Source: Campylobacterales bacterium (GTDB lineage Bacteria > Campylobacterota > Campylobacteria > Campylobacterales > Sulfurovaceae). From it: a DNA stretch of 22,422 nt. Of this stretch, positions 5,917-12,645 are shown one piece after another (positions within the stretch are counted from its first letter, which is position 1; each line of letters starts with the position of its first letter). The DNA lies in contig JACXUN010000002.1 of assembly GCA_014763905.1 (NCBI GenBank), forward strand, positions 1-22,422. Direction: 5' to 3'. A program made the translations under genes and the position numbers. Below the pieces are notes generated by a model. That model saw only the letters and a list, made by a program, of their open reading frames with translations. It did not search any database and was not told the DNA's origin.

Positions 5917-7863
5917 CTATTTAATTGGCGTACCAATGGCTTTTGGTTTTTCCGGACGGATCAAACAGAGTCCATCACCATCTTTGGCGGCTAATAGCAT
6001 CCCCTCACTCTTCATCCCCATCAATTTAGCCGGTTTGAGATTGGCAACGACACACACTTGCGTTCCGACCAACTCCTCAGGAGTGTACCATTCTTTAATC
6101 CCGGCAACCACTTGACGCGGTTGAGCTTCACCTAAATCGACCTGAAGGAGCAACAGCTTATCGCTTTTGGCAACCGCTTCAGCTTGAATAATGGTTCCAA
6201 CTTTGAGGGAAGTTTGGAAGAATTGATCGATGCCGATGAGAGAAATCCCTTCCTCTTTTTTCACCTCCACTTTGGGAGCTTTCTTTGGCGGTTTTGGCTC
6301 CTCTTCTACCACCTTCTTCTCTGCCAAAAGCGGCTCTTCGACACGTGGGAAGAGCGGATCACGACGCTCCGTGGTAAACGGCTCCAACATCGCTCCGTTT
6401 CGGATGATCGCTTCAAATCTCTCTGGCGTGATCTCAAAACCGAGAGCTTTGGCAATCACTTGTGTGGTTTTAGGCATGACGGCGTGCAGCATCAACGAAA
6501 CTTGTGCCAAGATCATGGCGATCAAACCATTGAGTGCCATCGTCTCTTCGACTTTTCCCTCTTTGATCATCAGCCACGGTTGATATTTGTCGATTGCTTT
6601 ATTGGCAATGCCCAGCGGTCTCCAAAGCTCTTCTAGATACCTATGTATCTGTAGTTCAAAAAGGAAAGGCTCCAATCTATCTATGGATAAGTTGACTTCA
6701 TCGAGTTCAGCCTGATAGTATTGAGCCACTTTGTCACACTCAACCCGCCCTTCAAAATACTTGCCGCTCATCCCGATCAATCGGTTCAAAAGGTTACCAA
6801 GATCATTTCCTAGATCAGAATTGATACGGTCAATCAGAGCATTTTGAGAGAAGTCACCGTCTCCACCGAACGGTACTTCACGCAGCATGAAGTATCGGAA
6901 ATTCTCCAAACCGTAGGCATCGGCAACCTCTTTGGGATTGACCACATTGCCTTTCGATTTACTCATCTTCTCGCCGTTTCGTGTCCACCAACCATGCACT
7001 CCGATATGCTTCGGAAGCGGCAAATTCAAACTCATCAAAAATGCCGGCCAATAGATCGCGTGGAATCGGAGGATATCTTTACCGATTAGGTGAACCCGTG
7101 CCGGCCAGAAATCCATATTTTTCTCATCGGTTCCGTATCCCAATGCCGTTACATAGTTCATCAAGGCATCCAGCCAGACATACATCACATGTTTAGGGTC
7201 ATTGAACTGCTCCGGCAGTTTCACCCCCCAATCAAAACTGGTTCGGGTAATCGACAGATCATTGAGTCCCCCTTCGACAAAGCGGATCACCTCATTCCGT
7301 TTACTCTTTGGCAGGATACACTCCGGATACTCTTTGTACCAGTTTAATAACTTCTCTTCATAGGCTGAGAGTCTAAAGAAGTAGCTCTCCTCTTCAACAA
7401 TCGTCGTACTCTTGCCACAATCGGGGCAATACTCCCCATCTACCAACTGCAATTCAGGGAAGAAAGTCTCACACGAGATACAGTAGTGTCCTTGGTATTT
7501 ATCTTTATAGATATCCCCTTTTTCATACATCGTACTGAATGCTTTTTGTACACCGGTCTTGTGATCTTCATCGGTGGTTCGGATAAACTTATCGTAGGAG
7601 ATATCAAACTCATCCCATAAGTTTCTAAACGATGCAGAAATCTCATCGGCATAGGCTTTGATATCTTTGCCTTTTTTCTTGGCGGACTCTTCAATCTTCT
7701 GACCATGTTCGTCCGTTCCGGTCAAGAAGAAAGTCTCTTGCCCGATCAATCGTGCATAACGTGCCAACGTATCGGCAATAATAGTAGTATAGGCGTGTCC
7801 AATGTGTGCCACATCGTTGACATAATAGATAGGTGTTGTAATATATGATTTATGACAAGACAT
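5917..7863 (-). CDS. metG: Methionyl-tRNA synthetase with C-terminal tRNA-binding domain
   Basis: MetG charges initiator and elongator tRNA-Met in the cytoplasm. The 648-residue protein has the class I HIGH motif (residues 20-23), a zinc knuckle with CISC and CPDC, and KMSKS at 299-303. The C-terminal 100 residues form an EMAPII/Trbp111-like OB-fold (VGTIIQAEAV, VVAGIKEWY, NLKPAKLMGMKSEGML) joined by a Glu/Lys/Pro-rich linker; this tail supports dimerisation and tRNA binding in the family. I start it at the ATG at 7863, with AAGGGAA 9 bases upstream, not at the ATG at 7884, which lacks a ribosome site. The ribosome site itself repeats the end sequence of the repeat element that begins 39 bases upstream. 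It heads a likely operon with the Mur-like gene, 7 bases downstream. Confidence 0.97.
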   Translation of the reverse strand: MSCHKSYITTPIYYVNDVAHIGHAYTTIIADTLARYARLIGQETFFLTGTDEHGQKIEESAKKKGKDIKAYADEISASFRNLWDEFDISYDKFIRTTDEDHKTGVQKAFSTMYEKGDIYKDKYQGHYCISCETFFPELQLVDGEYCPDCGKSTTIVEEESYFFRLSAYEEKLLNWYKEYPECILPKSKRNEVIRFVEGGLNDLSITRTSFDWGVKLPEQFNDPKHVMYVWLDALMNYVTALGYGTDEKNMDFWPARVHLIGKDILRFHAIYWPAFLMSLNLPLPKHIGVHGWWTRNGEKMSKSKGNVVNPKEVADAYGLENFRYFMLREVPFGGDGDFSQNALIDRINSDLGNDLGNLLNRLIGMSGKYFEGRVECDKVAQYYQAELDEVNLSIDRLEPFLFELQIHRYLEELWRPLGIANKAIDKYQPWLMIKEGKVEETMALNGLIAMILAQVSLMLHAVMPKTTQVIAKALGFEITPERFEAIIRNGAMLEPFTTERRDPLFPRVEEPLLAEKKVVEEEPKPPKKAPKVEVKKEEGISLIGIDQFFQTSLKVGTIIQAEAVAKSDKLLLLQVDLGEAQPRQVVAGIKEWYTPEELVGTQVCVVANLKPAKLMGMKSEGMLLAAKDGDGLCLIRPEKPKAIGTPIK

Positions 7864-7901
7864 AATAGTAGTTCCCTTAAACAAATGAGTTTAATTTAAT
7901 T

Positions 7902-8028
7902 AAGGAAACCTCTAAAAACTACTAAGTACTCTTACGCCATACAAACGCAAGCGTCCATTTCATGGATTGAGTGCATGGCTTCTCGCACTCTCTTTGGAAT
8001 AGTATAAAAGGTTTTTAGCAGTTCCCTT
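7902..8028 (+). repeat. Palindromic MITE-like intergenic repeat, copy A (127 bp)
   Basis: Terminal inverted repeats AAGGAAACCTCTAAAAAC (7902-7919) and, read on the minus strand, AAGGGAACTGCTAAAAAC (8028-8011) match at 15 of 18 positions. The 64-nt core at 7933-7996 differs at only two positions from the reverse complement of 10873-10936 (copy B). Inside the core, GCCATACA/TGCATGGC arms enclose two small hairpins, ACGC-AA-GCGT and TCCAT-TTC-ATGGA, so the whole element can fold into a branched hairpin. It contains no open frame and fills most of the 221-bp gap between the cytochrome gene and metG. Form and dispersal fit a non-autonomous mobile element or a structured regulatory repeat; no transposase is present. 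Confidence 0.8.
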
Positions 8029-8061
8029 GAATGAAGCGAATTGTAGCGAAAATATACTTAG

Positions 8062-8087
8062 TAGGGGCAATCCCTTGTGTTTGCCTA
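8062..8087 (-). terminator. Possible hairpin terminator of the two-component/cytochrome operon
   Basis: Read on the minus strand, TAGGCAA (starting at the cytochrome stop codon) pairs with TTGCCCCTA 10 bases later, with a two-base bulge. The following bases are only modestly T-rich, so this is a tentative call. Confidence 0.25.
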
Positions 8088-8456
8088 TTTGAGTTTGTTA
8101 CGGACATTAAATTTATTCCAATAGATATTGACCGCCTCTTCCAACTCTTGCTCACTCAAATCGGTCTTGTATTTAATACCAAAACGATCCAAGAAAAGCT
8201 CAGACATCACTGACATATCTCGATCGGGATTTCGTAAATAGGCTTTGAGTGACTCTTTGACGGTAAACTCTCCGCTATAGACTTTGAGATAAGACATAAA
8301 CATCCGCTCTAAAGTAGAAGGAAGATATTCATGACACGGGATACAGTTACGCATATAGACATCACTGCTCTCTATCGCCTCTTTGTCGGTCATCCATTGA
8401 TTTTCGCCATAGAGAGCCATCGACAAGAGAAATATCAAACCGGCTTTTTTATACAC
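8085..8456 (-). CDS. Small periplasmic monoheme c-type cytochrome
   Basis: The 123-residue protein has an N-terminal signal peptide (MYKKAGLIFLLSMALYG) and one heme-binding motif, CIPCH (C38, C41, H42), so it should be exported and receive covalent heme in the periplasm. Several methionines in the second half (for example in DMSVMSELF) could give the sixth heme ligand. The start is GTG; the end of the kinase gene supplies GGAG six bases upstream, and the two genes overlap by 8 bases, implying translational coupling. The position, last in an operon with a response regulator and a histidine kinase, suggests that the cytochrome is either a target of or a redox input to that system; this is inference. 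Its electron-transfer partner is unknown. Confidence 0.8.
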   Translation of the reverse strand: MYKKAGLIFLLSMALYGENQWMTDKEAIESSDVYMRNCIPCHEYLPSTLERMFMSYLKVYSGEFTVKESLKAYLRNPDRDMSVMSELFLDRFGIKYKTDLSEQELEEAVNIYWNKFNVRNKLK

Positions 8457-9657
8457 GTTTTGCTCCTTGATTAAAATAAACGGTAATGGTCGTCCCTTGA
8501 TTCACCACCGAATCGACTTCGATATCACAATGATACTCTTCGATAATATTTTTGACAATATTGAGTCCGATACCGAATCCTCCCTCACTCTCATTAAAGC
8601 GGCTATAGCGATCAAACATACCAGGAATTTTCTCTTTTTCAATCCCGATACCGGTATCGGCAACCATAAAGTACTCTTCTGTCAATAGAATCTTGATTTT
8701 ACCGTAACGCTTATTGTATTTGATCGCATTGGAGATGAGATTATCGATAACCCGGGCAATTTTTGCCGAATCCATAAAGATTTTTTTCTTTTCTAACTGG
8801 AGTTCAAAACCGATATGTTTAGAGTGTGCCAATACAGTAAAATATTCAACCCGTGATTTGATTAACTCCTGCAGATCAACCCATTCATCATGGCTTTGAG
8901 TCTGATGTCCCAACACCAGATAGGTCAAATCTTGGTAGAGATGCGAAACCGTTTTAGCCGCCACATTGATACGGGAAAGCTTTTTGAGATTTCTCGGAGC
9001 CATAATGCTCTGATCCATCATCTCGACATTCGCTAAGATCGCCGAAATCGGGGTATTGAGTTCATGGGTTGTGTCTTTGATAAAGTTATCCAGCAGTTCA
9101 ATTGATTGGCGCATCGGACGCAAAAAGAGCCGCACAAAGAAAAGACCGAAGATTCCCAGTATAAAAATGGTCACCCCGCCCAACACCACGATTTGGATCA
9201 AAGTCTCCCGATACCAGTCGCGATCCTCATCAATCTCGATAAAGAGATATTTGGCTCCCAGATAATACTCATCCAGATACCGCATAAAGTGAATCTTGTT
9301 TCCGGTTCGATAAATTTCATGTTCAAAATCAATCGTCGGATGTTTCAGTGTCGAGAAGATCAATACCCGCTCGATATCATAGATCGCACTTTCATAGTGT
9401 TGATCACGCGGATATTCGCTTCGTGTTGGGAAATAGTGGTGTAGGATTTTAAGGTTTTTGACCTGCTTATCGGCATAAGCCGAGAGAATGGTACGTTGAT
9501 TGGAAAGCATCAACTGCTCTTGGCTCTGGTAATAAAAGGTACTGAGCAGTACCACCAAGATAATAACCAGAAAGATATAGAGGCTAAGGAATCGAGTAAG
9601 GGACTGTTTTTCGCTACTACGAAGTAAACTTGTATCCCTGCTTTTTGATACTAACAA
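8449..9657 (-). CDS. Membrane sensor histidine kinase
   Basis: A 402-residue two-component sensor. It has a first membrane segment at about residues 23-43, a periplasmic sensor region of about 110 residues, a second membrane segment at about 153-178, a HisKA dimerisation domain with phosphorylated H198 (DTTHELNTP), and a HATPase domain with N box (DNLISNAIKYN, N306/N310), G1 box DTGIGI (D334) and G2 box GFGIGLNIVKN. No HAMP domain is evident between the second membrane segment and HisKA. The TTG start lies inside the response-regulator gene (41-base overlap) with only a weak ribosome site, so the exact start is uncertain; no ATG, GTG or other TTG occurs before the first membrane segment. The stimulus is unknown; the overlapping downstream cytochrome gene hints at redox. 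Confidence 0.92.
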   Translation of the reverse strand: MLVSKSRDTSLLRSSEKQSLTRFLSLYIFLVIILVVLLSTFYYQSQEQLMLSNQRTILSAYADKQVKNLKILHHYFPTRSEYPRDQHYESAIYDIERVLIFSTLKHPTIDFEHEIYRTGNKIHFMRYLDEYYLGAKYLFIEIDEDRDWYRETLIQIVVLGGVTIFILGIFGLFFVRLFLRPMRQSIELLDNFIKDTTHELNTPISAILANVEMMDQSIMAPRNLKKLSRINVAAKTVSHLYQDLTYLVLGHQTQSHDEWVDLQELIKSRVEYFTVLAHSKHIGFELQLEKKKIFMDSAKIARVIDNLISNAIKYNKRYGKIKILLTEEYFMVADTGIGIEKEKIPGMFDRYSRFNESEGGFGIGLNIVKNIIEEYHCDIEVDSVVNQGTTITVYFNQGAKRV

Positions 9658-10288
9658 TTCTATCTTTACCGATTATTTTCCGTATATTTTTGATGTAGGT
9701 TCTCAGTGCGGTATCGCTTGGCTCCTCATCAAAATCCCATAACTCTTTATAGATTCGCTCATGGGCAATCACCTCATTGGGATGCTTCATAAAGAGTTTA
9801 AAGAGTGCCGACTCCTTATTCCCCAATGTCTGAGCCTCTCCGTTAACAACCAACTCATTGGATTTGGTATTATACTCAATCCCTTTATCGATCTCGATCA
9901 TATTGGATGCTTTGTGAAAAAAGCCTCGCCGCAACAGGGTATCGATACGAATCGCCAACTCTTTGAGAACAAACGGCTTACGGATATAATCGTCACACCC
10001 GCTCTCAAATCCTTTTTCCAAATCCTCGATACCGTCCAATGAGGTTATAAAAATCGTTGGTGCCGATACCCCGTTTTGGCGTGCCTCTTTCAAAAGAGTA
10101 AATCCATCAATTCCCGGTGTATTAACATCCAAAAGCAGCAAATCAAACTTACTTTCATAGAGTCGATCTTGTGCTTCAAATCCATCATAGGCACTCTCCA
10201 CCACATACCCTTGATCTTCCAAAAAATCAGTTACCGTATCATTTAGATTCGCGTCATCTTCCAATAATAATATTTTTCCTTTTGGCAT
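9617..10288 (-). CDS. OmpR/PhoB-family response regulator
   Basis: The 223-residue DNA-binding regulator is partner of the overlapping kinase. The receiver domain (1-118) has acidic residues E10-D11-D12, phospho-acceptor D54 (LLLLDVNTPGIDG), T82 and K104 (KPF). The C-terminal winged helix (about 130-223) contains LGNKESALFKLFMKHPNEV and the recognition-helix region DTALRTYIKNIRKIIG, ending in the QGYKF wing. The start is an ATG with GAGGAG 7 bases upstream. A TATAAT -10 lies on the minus strand at 10329-10324, so the gene can be transcribed separately from trxC, whose stop is 59 bases upstream. Target genes are not known; the operon itself, including the cytochrome, is a natural candidate. 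Confidence 0.93.
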   Translation of the reverse strand: MPKGKILLLEDDANLNDTVTDFLEDQGYVVESAYDGFEAQDRLYESKFDLLLLDVNTPGIDGFTLLKEARQNGVSAPTIFITSLDGIEDLEKGFESGCDDYIRKPFVLKELAIRIDTLLRRGFFHKASNMIEIDKGIEYNTKSNELVVNGEAQTLGNKESALFKLFMKHPNEVIAHERIYKELWDFDEEPSDTALRTYIKNIRKIIGKDRIVSIKKQGYKFTS

Positions 10289-10323
10289 TAAATGCTCCTC
10301 ACTATAAATATATTCAATTCTTT

Positions 10324-10329
10324 ATTATA
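10324..10329 (-). promoter_or_regulatory. Predicted -10 box for the response-regulator operon
   Basis: The minus strand reads CTGTATAAT, with the TATAAT hexamer 36 bases upstream of the ATG, giving a leader of about 29 nt. No -35 element is visible. Confidence 0.5.
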
Positions 10330-10347
10330 CAGCGATCGTACAAAGTA

Positions 10348-10776
10348 TTAGGTATATTGTTTCACCCACCCGACGATTTGATTCGCACTCATCGCTCCGG
10401 ATACTCGGTCAATCTCTTTAGTTCCTTTGAAAATCAACATGGTTGGAATACTCTGAATCCCATAGAGTGCTCCCAAATCTTGGTACTCTTCCGTATTGAC
10501 TTTTAAAAATTGTGCTTGAAGCGGAATTGACAATGCTGCCTCTTCAAATGCCGGTGCCATCATACGACACGGACCACACCACGGTGCCCAGAAATCAACC
10601 ACAACCGGAATCTCACTGTTGACCAGTACATGAAGCAGGTCAGATTTATCCACCTCTATCGGCTTAGAGTCGAGGAGTGAGTTTTTGCAATATCCACAGT
10701 TTGCTTTGGCATAACTCTCTTTTTTGGGTATCTTATTAACTTTGGCACAGTGTGGACAGACAACTTTTATGTTCAT
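10348..10776 (-). CDS. trxC: Thioredoxin 2 with N-terminal zinc finger
   Basis: A cytoplasmic disulfide reductase of the TrxC type. The 142-residue protein has an N-terminal zinc ribbon made of CPHC (C7, C10) and CGYC (C27, C30), followed by a thioredoxin fold with the active site WCGPC (C67, C70), DFWAPW and the cis-proline P111 (SIPTMLIF). The combination of ribbon and thioredoxin domain separates it from TrxA. The ATG has AAGGAA six bases upstream, and a minus-strand TATAAT lies at 10814-10809. The zinc ribbon in E. coli TrxC is linked with oxidative-stress conditions; a similar role here is inference. Repeat copy B begins about 33 bases upstream of its -10 box. Confidence 0.93.
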   Translation of the reverse strand: MNIKVVCPHCAKVNKIPKKESYAKANCGYCKNSLLDSKPIEVDKSDLLHVLVNSEIPVVVDFWAPWCGPCRMMAPAFEEAALSIPLQAQFLKVNTEEYQDLGALYGIQSIPTMLIFKGTKEIDRVSGAMSANQIVGWVKQYT

Positions 10777-10808
10777 TGATATTCCTTAAATTTTTAATAA
10801 ATTATGTT

Positions 10809-10814
10809 ATTATA
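10809..10814 (-). promoter_or_regulatory. Predicted -10 box for trxC
   Basis: The minus strand reads GGGTTATAAT; the TATAAT hexamer places the transcript start near 10802, a leader of about 26 nt. A TTGTTA further upstream is only 12 bases away and is too close to be its -35. Confidence 0.5.
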
Positions 10815-10846
10815 ACCCATAACTATTAACAATTCATGAATATCTA

Positions 10847-10967
10847 TTGGGAACTTCTAAAAACTTCTATGTCAAAGAGAGTGCGAGAAGCTATGCACTC
10901 AATCCATGAAATGGACGCTTGCGTTTGCATGGCGTAGGAGTATTCTCTTTGACATAGAAGTTTCCTA
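10847..10967 (-). repeat. Palindromic MITE-like intergenic repeat, copy B (about 121 bp)
   Basis: This is copy A in the opposite orientation. The core (10873-10936) matches it at 62 of 64 positions. Its inner arms are AAACTTCTATGTCAAAGAGA (10861-10880) and the exact reverse complement at 10944-10963, a perfect 20-bp inverted repeat with a 63-nt loop. The left end reads GGGAACTTCTAAAAAC, matching the copy A terminus at all but one position. It lies in the divergent gap between trxC and the DUF2459 gene, upstream of both, so it may affect either promoter. It has no coding capacity. Confidence 0.8.
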
Positions 10968-10996
10968 TTTATAACTTTAAATCATAAGAGAACTGT

Positions 10997-11647
10997 TTGA
11001 AAAACATTGCTAAATTTTTACTCTATCTTGTTGCTATTTTCTTCTCCCTAGTACTAATCTATGGACTGGTAGCATTACTATTGGCACTCTTTCCTAAAAA
11101 AATAGAGACCCATAAGCCCCAGGATCAGACCGTCTATCTCTACCACAATGCCATGCATAGCGACATCATTTTGGATTTAAAAACAGTCACGCAGCCGTGG
11201 AGACAGCAGCTTTCTGAAATCATCAGAGAGAACCGACAAGGGTATATCACCTTCGGCTGGGGTGACCAAGAGACCTATCTGAGTACCCCGCAGTGGGCAG
11301 ATATCCCAACCTCTACCGCACTCAAAGCTCTCTTTACCAATACTCCCTCAGTAATCCATGTCAGCTACTTTCCCTATATCCCGCATAACAGCCATGAGAT
11401 CAAAAAGCTCAAACTAACCACTCAACAATACCTAAACTTGGAAGATGCTCTCATCAGAGCTTTTGGAGAGAAACCAATCTTTTTGCGTTACGGATATGGT
11501 TCCGATGATGCTTTTTATCAATCGAATGAGATTTATAATCTCTTTCATACCTGCAATACCTGGACCGGTGATCGATTGAGAGAGTCTAATATCACGATGA
11601 GTTACTGGACTCCTTTGAGTTTTAATGTGGTGGATGCACTTCCTTAA
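10997..11647 (+). CDS. DUF2459 family membrane-anchored protein
   Basis: A 216-residue protein of the DUF2459 family (also modelled as TIGR02117, proteins first noted near urease genes). A membrane segment at about residues 7-33 is followed by a non-cytoplasmic domain with the family blocks YLYHNAMHSDIIL, YITFGWGDQETYLSTPQWAD, VIHVSYFP and CNTWTGDRLRESN. The conserved His, Asp, Trp and Cys residues suggest an enzyme-like pocket, but the family's activity is unknown to me. The start is TTG with only a weak AAGAG site upstream; no better start is in frame before the membrane segment. No urease genes are present in this window. Its stop overlaps the stop of the opposing hydrolase gene by 3-4 bases. 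Confidence 0.8.
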   Translation: MKNIAKFLLYLVAIFFSLVLIYGLVALLLALFPKKIETHKPQDQTVYLYHNAMHSDIILDLKTVTQPWRQQLSEIIRENRQGYITFGWGDQETYLSTPQWADIPTSTALKALFTNTPSVIHVSYFPYIPHNSHEIKKLKLTTQQYLNLEDALIRAFGEKPIFLRYGYGSDDAFYQSNEIYNLFHTCNTWTGDRLRESNITMSYWTPLSFNVVDALP

Positions 11648-12606
11648 TGCCGTTTCTCTTGTAAAATTCTTTTGGGGAAGGGATGTTCAATCCGCTTTCC
11701 CTCCATAAAATCATCAATCCCCTGCACCACCTTCTGCGGTATCTCCTCTTGCGGCATGTGTCCCACGTGAGGATAGATGATCAGTTGACTATTGAAGAGT
11801 TCATGATGCAGACGGTGGGCAAATCGTACCGGGATCGAAACATCTTCTCGCCCCCACAAGATCAAAATCGGCAGTCTGATCTCCCGATAACGCCGCTGCA
11901 TCTCTAAAATATCATCAGGAATAATAACATCGACCGTTTTCTTATAGGTATATTTTGCCAACGGCTGCTGCATCACTTTTGCCGCATAATCGACACTCTC
12001 AGGAGGGATCAAGCTATCATCCGAAAAAGCATAATGATACGCCTCATTGGCGATCCATATACTGCTCAGCAGATGAATTCCCACATACCCGATAATGGGC
12101 TGCTGGAGATATCGCATCATAGAAGGCAGCTGTTGTTTATACGCCATACTATTGATCAATACAATTTTATCGATACGCGGCTCCATGAGTCTGTCTTTTT
12201 GCATCAGAGCCATGACCAGAGATACCCCGCCGCCAAATGAGCGACCGACTACCGTGAGGTGATGCAGATTTTTCTCTTCGATAAACTGCTGTACATATTT
12301 GGCTTGATCATAGACCGAGTAAGCATCATCATCAATTTTAGGTGATTCTCCAAAACCTTTGAAATCCAGCATCACCAAGTGATACTTTTTTGATAAATCT
12401 TTGACCAAAAAACGCCATGTATGTTTACTCTCGCCAAAACCATGGAGAAAGAGAATGGTTTGATCGTGTTCGGTACCATACTCATCATATGCCAATTTCA
12501 CCGGCTGATTCTGGTGATGAATAATCCGTGCCTCCCAGGTAATAGGAGACTTTTGAGCACACCCGACAAACAAAAGAGAAAATAAAATCAATAAAATCGT
12601 TCGCAT
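11644..12606 (-). CDS. Alpha/beta-hydrolase lipoprotein
   Basis: A 320-residue serine hydrolase with a lipoprotein signal (FVGC, lipidated C16), so it is probably anchored to a membrane facing the periplasm. The oxyanion motif HGFGES is at 55-60, the nucleophile elbow GRSFGG gives S123, and the remaining triad residues are D255 (WGREDVSIP) and H283 (HVGHMP). A cap region with many aromatic residues lies at about 155-240. Substrate cannot be deduced; esterase or lipase-like activity is the family norm. The ATG has no Shine-Dalgarno sequence, and TATGAT hexamers end only 6 and 11 bases before it, suggesting a leaderless or nearly leaderless transcript. It is divergent from mltG across 39 bases. 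Confidence 0.85.
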   Translation of the reverse strand: MRTILLILFSLLFVGCAQKSPITWEARIIHHQNQPVKLAYDEYGTEHDQTILFLHGFGESKHTWRFLVKDLSKKYHLVMLDFKGFGESPKIDDDAYSVYDQAKYVQQFIEEKNLHHLTVVGRSFGGGVSLVMALMQKDRLMEPRIDKIVLINSMAYKQQLPSMMRYLQQPIIGYVGIHLLSSIWIANEAYHYAFSDDSLIPPESVDYAAKVMQQPLAKYTYKKTVDVIIPDDILEMQRRYREIRLPILILWGREDVSIPVRFAHRLHHELFNSQLIIYPHVGHMPQEEIPQKVVQGIDDFMEGKRIEHPFPKRILQEKRH

Positions 12607-12612
12607 AGAATA

Positions 12613-12623
12613 ATCATATCATA
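12613..12623 (-). promoter_or_regulatory. Predicted -10 box(es) of the hydrolase gene, overlapping TATGAT pair
   Basis: The minus strand carries two overlapping TATGAT hexamers (12623-12618 and 12618-12613). Use of the upstream one would start transcription about 5 bases before the ATG at 12606; use of the other would start at or within the start codon. There is no ribosome site between them and the ATG. Confidence 0.45.
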
Positions 12624-12629
12624 TTTTTT

Positions 12630-12638
12630 TGCTATAAT
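12630..12638 (+). promoter_or_regulatory. Consensus extended -10 of mltG, abutting the start codon
   Basis: TGCTATAAT preceded by a run of seven or more T is a perfect extended -10 in the Campylobacterota style. The hexamer ends 7 bases before the mltG ATG (12646), so transcription should begin at or next to the start codon; there is no ribosome site. Confidence 0.6.
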
Positions 12639-12645
12639 CTTTAGC

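Noticed and set aside
7440..7706. Out-of-frame open frames within metG, gltB and gltD on both strands.
   Set aside because: These are by-products of long conserved genes in other frames; none has a ribosome site or recognisable motif.
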